Part shown: positions 46,901-49,338 of the stretch, in pieces
How positions within the stretch are numbered: the stretch's first letter is position 1
How the letters are laid out: every line of letters starts with the position of its first letter
NCBI RefSeq assembly: GCF_004349355.1
Contig: NZ_SMFK01000022.1
Span: 1-49,338, forward strand
DNA length: 49,338 bases
From: Flavobacterium cellulosilyticum
Lineage (GTDB): Bacteria > Bacteroidota > Bacteroidia > Flavobacteriales > Flavobacteriaceae
Direction of reading: 5' to 3'
Notes under the pieces: model-generated
The model's database searches: none
What the model saw: the letters and a program-made list of their open reading frames with translations, nothing else
What the model was told of the DNA's origin: nothing
Program-made: the position numbers and the translations under genes

Positions 46901-47162
46901 TACCTTCAAAATCAGTCGCTACTGAATTTTTAGTTCCTTTGATTAGAACTATTGCACCTGGAAGAGTAATCCCTTTTTCATCTGTTACTACCCCGCTAAT
47001 AGTTTTTTTTTGTTGAATAACCTGTGTTATTCCTGAATTAGTACTCTGATTCGCTTGAACTTGGAACAAAGAAAACAACACTAGAAGTAAAGTGAGTTTC
47101 TTTCTAAGCTTAAAGTCTATATCATAAAATTGTAATTTCTTTATTATAATAAAGTGTTTCAT
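43923..47162 (-). CDS. SusC/RagA-family TonB-dependent glycan transporter
   Basis: The 1079-residue protein has an N-terminal export signal (KKLTLLLVLFSLFQVQA) and a carboxypeptidase-regulatory-like domain (SGVVTDEKGITLPGAIVLIK, about residues 55-125). A TonB-box-like DEVVVIGF follows, then a plug domain (about 135-260, with PLILIDGIESSS and VLKDAAAAAVYGARGANGVV), then a 22-strand beta-barrel ending YPIQSVYNLGLKLDF. This is the full SusC architecture, energised by TonB. With SusD it should form the dimeric pedal-bin importer. The 349-bp non-coding region upstream is the likely control region for the locus core, although no consensus promoter box was found in it. Confidence 0.96.
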   Translation of the reverse strand: MKHFIIIKKLQFYDIDFKLRKKLTLLLVLFSLFQVQANQSTNSGITQVIQQKKTISGVVTDEKGITLPGAIVLIKGTKNSVATDFEGKFTLSIDDKAKTIVVSFMGFESKEVSIGNAKVFNITIKSSLNDLDEVVVIGFNNTQKKGGLVSSITSINPKELKGPTSNLTQMMAGRVSGMIAVQRSGEPGSDNSDFFIRGLGTFGSGKQNPLILIDGIESSSTDMARLQPDDIAAFSVLKDAAAAAVYGARGANGVVLITTKSGKEGKTTFHFRTETRMSSNTKNFNFADNITYMKLANEATLTRQYDQTRLKPLPYDQNKIDRTAAGDDPYLYPNNNWINELIKKYTINQGFNLSASGGGEKARYYIASTYNIDNGILNVEGLNNFNSNIKLRNYSIRTNIDINLTPTTSATIRVYGQFDDYNGPVGGGGHIFNSALWSNPVKFPKVYPKSYLPFIEHPLFGGATTGYGSNSLLINPYAEMVSGYETWKASTIQPQIELKQDLNTLTKGLTVRAMGYLRRYSFYSVSRKYNPFYYSSTISPETGELQLSVLNDGGKGSIGLVGTEYLNYGEGEKKLDSRTYLETAINYNRTFNEKHAISGMLINLVSNFEQGNGGSLQNSLPARNNGISGRFTYGYDNRYLTEFNFGYNGSERFIKGNRYGFFPSIGVAYRISNEKFWEPLKEIITDLKFRGTYGLVGNDQIGDASDRFFYLSNVNLNDGAYGAAFGEQYGYNRNGVSVSRYANNNIGWEKSQQINLGVDLELYKSFNVTVDVFKQTRSNILEVRQNIGSTLGLTAIPATNFGKYESKGLDLSVNYNKQLGDQWWTQFRGNLTYATGKKLIVDELSYPDDLAYRSQVGQSGSQVYGYIAERLFVDHQETLNSPIQFDQYSGGDIKYRDVNGDGKITENDMVPIGHPTVPEIVFGFGGTAGYKSFDVSIFFQGAARTSIFINPWNIAPFVLTGNAQNGLLKPIADDHWSEDNRDLYAFWPRLSDTFVPNNNVTSTWWMRDGSFLRLKTVELGYNVPDKTTKNLGLSSARIYFSGNNLAVWSSFKLWDPEMGGNGLGYPIQSVYNLGLKLDF

Positions 47163-47511
47163 ACTTGGTTGTAATTTTTAATTTTTAACAAAATTTCTAA
47201 ATACTCTAATTCTGCTATTTTAAATAAATAGGTCTATTGAGTTTATTTGGTTTGTTTGCTATGTCATAGTTTAGTTGTTTTTTTTGGTTGATTAGTTAAT
47301 TAGATAAATGCGTAACTCGTTGAAAGTAATTCAATTTGGTTAGTTTTTTATTTAGAAAAAATTAAAAGACATATCAGTTAGGAAAAATTACTTTTTCAAA
47401 CCAATAAGCTTTATAAAACCAAGAATTAGTTAAATAATTATTGGTTTTAGCGTGTTTAAAAATGTATGTTTTTAAGGAAAAAATTTACAGTAATTTCCTG
47501 TAAAAACTAAA
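47163..47511. other. Non-coding region upstream of susC
   Basis: No gene was seen in these 349 bp. There is no exact TAnnTTTG element on the minus strand, so susC may use an activator-dependent or alternative promoter. AAACCAATAA (47398-47407) and its complement TTATTGGTTT (47438-47447) form a 10-bp stem with a 30-nt loop, possibly a terminator for the upstream T9SS gene or a regulatory structure. Confidence 0.5.
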
Positions 47512-48291
47512 CTAATTAATTACTATTTTTACTGATTTTTCACCATCAGTAGTTTTAATTTTCACAATCCAAAGACCTGATTTAAAATTAAAGTCCGTAT
47601 CAGTGTCAGTTTTGAATGATTCAACTAAAGCACCTGTCATGCTATAAACACTAATTTCTGTTGGAGAATCCACATTAGTAATAAATATTTTACTTCCAAC
47701 AGCATTTATATTAGTAGAAATTACAGAAGACACATTATTCAAACCTAAATTATCAATCCTATATAATTCATAATTATCTAGATTTATTTCAGTTGCAGTA
47801 GCTCCTCCATCACATGTGTTAAAAGAAATAAATCCTGCAACCGCTGCAGCACCTGTAACCATTTCCAAATCAATTAATTGCCAATTACCACTTGTATCAT
47901 ATGAACTCGAAACATCTGGATTAGTCCCCTTAGCCAAAAAGCCAATACTTCCACCTACAGTTTTTACCCATACATGCAAACGATATTTTGCATTTTTTTC
48001 CCATGTAAGATTAATATCTAATGCTGAATCTTCACCGTTAGTACCAGGCCAAGCACAACCAGCAGCATTACCATTTGAAACCAACTTCATGAATTTATCT
48101 CCACAATAGGCTCCTGAACTTTGTACAACTTCCCTCTTTGCACCCCAGCCGTTCCAAAGTGCCAAATCGGTCATTTCTGGATCAGGACATAAGTTTCCTT
48201 TTGGATATAAAGGAGTATAACATTGAGCATTCAAAAAATTTGTACTTACAATCAAGATAGTTACAATAAATAGTTTAGTAATTTTTTTCAT
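47512..48291 (-). CDS. Secreted carbohydrate-binding-module protein with T9SS sorting domain
   Basis: The 259-residue protein has a signal peptide (KLFIVTILIVSTNFLNAQ) and a CBM4/9-like beta-sandwich (about residues 28-175) with GNLCPDPEMTDLALWNGW, INLTWEKNAKYRLHVWVKTV and ATEINLDNYELYRID. The last 75 residues are a type A T9SS sorting domain (ITNVDSPTEISVYSMTGALV then SGLWIVKIKTTDGEKSVKIV). There is no catalytic domain, so it is probably a cell-surface or released binding protein. It precedes susC on the same strand and probably belongs to the locus, with its own transcript because of the long gap that follows. Confidence 0.85.
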   Translation of the reverse strand: MKKITKLFIVTILIVSTNFLNAQCYTPLYPKGNLCPDPEMTDLALWNGWGAKREVVQSSGAYCGDKFMKLVSNGNAAGCAWPGTNGEDSALDINLTWEKNAKYRLHVWVKTVGGSIGFLAKGTNPDVSSSYDTSGNWQLIDLEMVTGAAAVAGFISFNTCDGGATATEINLDNYELYRIDNLGLNNVSSVISTNINAVGSKIFITNVDSPTEISVYSMTGALVESFKTDTDTDFNFKSGLWIVKIKTTDGEKSVKIVIN

Positions 48292-48772
48292 GTTTTAAAA
48301 ATTTTTTACTAATTAATAGTTGAATAAATAGGTTACATTTAACATAAGTGTAAAAAACACACCATTAATAATTTTCAAATTTTGATTAAAAAAGACAATT
48401 TTGTAGGGTATAAAATGACAAAACAAGGGGTAGTATATGTTCCTGTAAGTAAAAAGCTATTATTATGTAAGGATTATTAATGAAACTGTCACAATAAAAC
48501 AATAAGTTTATTTTTATTACCTAATAAAATATTATTTAATAAATTAAATCACCTAAAATTAAATATAGTGTAATTATTGAAAAACCACTCAATTAACAAA
48601 TACTAAATATTAATTCATTATTTTTTATTGTTTACTTATATAATATATATTTTAGTTGGATATAAAAAGAAATACCTATCTGTTAAACTACTTCTATGTT
48701 TTATGTTTTAATATTAGTATTATTTCTTTCCTAATCATTTGTGTCGACTAAGTCAATGTCGCATCTATAGAA
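48292..48772. other. Non-coding AT-rich gap
   Basis: I see no gene, tRNA, repeat array or convincing promoter in these 481 bp. It separates the CBM-T9SS gene from a truncated T9SS remnant and may include decayed sequence associated with the adjacent insertion element. Confidence 0.6.
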
Positions 48773-49048
48773 TTATTTAATTAACACTTTAATTTTATTC
48801 ACTCCAGCATTATCAACTACTTTTACTATATATATTCCTGTTTTAAAAACACCTAAATTAACTACGCCTTTTGATAGCATTTTACCTTCAGAAAGTAATT
48901 TACCCGTTATTGAATAAACTTCATAACTATAATACTCATCACCAATATAATTTACTTTTAATGTATTTTCTATCGTGAAGAAAGTATAATTCGATTTTGT
49001 AAATACTGAATTATTTTCAACTGCAAGTGAATTTAAAAGCTTGGACAT
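48773..49048 (-). pseudogene. 3' remnant of a T9SS-secreted protein gene
   Basis: Only about 91 codons remain. They encode a type A T9SS sorting domain: NTLKVNYIGDEYYSYEVYSI, then TGKLLSEGKMLSKGVVNLGV, FKTGIYIVKVVDNAGVNKIK and a final LIK. Such domains are normally the last 70-90 residues of a large exported protein, and no signal peptide precedes this one. The expected upstream part is replaced within about 50 bp by an IS3-family transposase gene on the opposite strand. I infer that the insertion cut off the body of the gene. The ATG at 49048 is only the first ATG in the frame, which stays open beyond it. Confidence 0.7.
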
Positions 49049-49099
49049 GCTAACTTTACCCGCATAAAAAGTTAAGAATAAAAACCTTAATTTTAATTT

Positions 49100-49338
49100 A
49101 TGAAAAAAACGCGAATAATTTATGACCGAGCTTTTAAAGAGAAAGCAGTCCAGTTGAGTTTTGAAAGAACAAATATTTCAGAACTGGCCAGAGAGTTAGG
49201 AGTTACTGCTCCACAGTTGTATAAATGGAGAAAAGAATATGAAGAGTTCGGACAAGGAAGTTTTCCAGGGAACGGCAATTTAAAGCAAACGCCAGAACAG
49301 GAACGCATTTCGGAACTTGAAAGAAAGCTCAAAGATGC
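49100..49338 (+). CDS. IS3-family transposase OrfA (partial)
   Basis: The frame starts at ATG 49100 (MKKTRIIYDRAFKEKAVQLS) and runs off the right edge after 79 codons. It encodes the helix-turn-helix of IS3/IS911-type OrfA (ISELARELGVTAPQLYKWRK) and the start of the leucine-zipper region (ERISELERKLKD). OrfB with the DDE catalytic domain should follow outside the window. Base use is richer in G and C than in the neighbouring genes, as expected for a mobile gene. The element's left end should lie between about 49045 and 49099, adjoining the truncated T9SS remnant. Confidence 0.92.
   Translation, partial: MKKTRIIYDRAFKEKAVQLSFERTNISELARELGVTAPQLYKWRKEYEEFGQGSFPGNGNLKQTPEQERISELERKLKD

Noticed and set aside
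28331..47162. Ulvan-type utilisation locus
   Set aside because: GH78, GH2 and GH43 occur in ulvan loci, but no sulfatase, ulvan lyase or GH105 is present in the window.
1..49338. CRISPR arrays, rRNA genes, prophage or toxin-antitoxin pairs
   Set aside because: No regularly spaced repeats, rRNA sequences, phage structural genes or recognisable toxin-antitoxin pairs were seen.

Overview
The window looks like a chromosomal segment from a Flavobacterium-type member of the Bacteroidota. It is AT-rich, several genes are preceded by the Bacteroidota promoter pattern TTTG-N19-TAnnTTTG, and it carries a SusC/SusD polysaccharide uptake locus, proteins with type IX secretion (T9SS) C-terminal sorting domains, and transposase ORFs of kinds common in this phylum at both ends.

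Layout. Positions 1-231 hold a cut-off ISAon1-type transposase N-terminal ORF, followed by tRNA-Val(TAC). Positions 633-12013 are mostly housekeeping genes: an ABC exporter, a uvrD-tfoX-sua5/yciO cluster, a TauE/SafE permease, a small membrane protein, a patatin phospholipase, a DUF1697 protein, a frameshifted M23-like gene and recG. Positions 12260-18255 encode a complete RND efflux system (adaptor, inner-membrane pump, TolC-type outer channel), with a four-helix-bundle ORF and flanking repeats lying between adaptor and pump. Positions 18332-21213 hold an AraC regulator facing a DUF779-aldehyde dehydrogenase pair. pheT occupies 21509-23929 and ends in a strong terminator.

From 24212 to 48291 every gene is on the minus strand and forms a polysaccharide utilisation locus. 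Read in transcription order it runs: a carbohydrate-binding T9SS protein, SusC, SusD, two surface-glycan-binding-type lipoproteins (DUF4959/DUF5126/DUF5000 and DUF4998/DUF5013), a lipoprotein with Fn3-like repeats and a metallopeptidase-like HExxH motif, GH43, GH78, GH2, a DUF2264 protein, and a 1349-residue secreted fusion of FG-GAP repeats, an ASPIC/UnbV domain, a vanadium-dependent haloperoxidase and a T9SS signal. A GH43 of the exo-beta-1,3-galactanase type together with GH78 rhamnosidase, GH2 and DUF2264 points to a rhamnose/glucuronate-capped galactan such as arabinogalactan as the target. That is inference. No dedicated regulator of the locus lies in the window.

The right edge has a truncated T9SS C-terminal remnant abutting an IS3-family orfA that runs out of the window. 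The most unusual items are the haloperoxidase fusion inside a glycan locus and the metallopeptidase-like lipoprotein. No CRISPR array, rRNA or prophage was seen.
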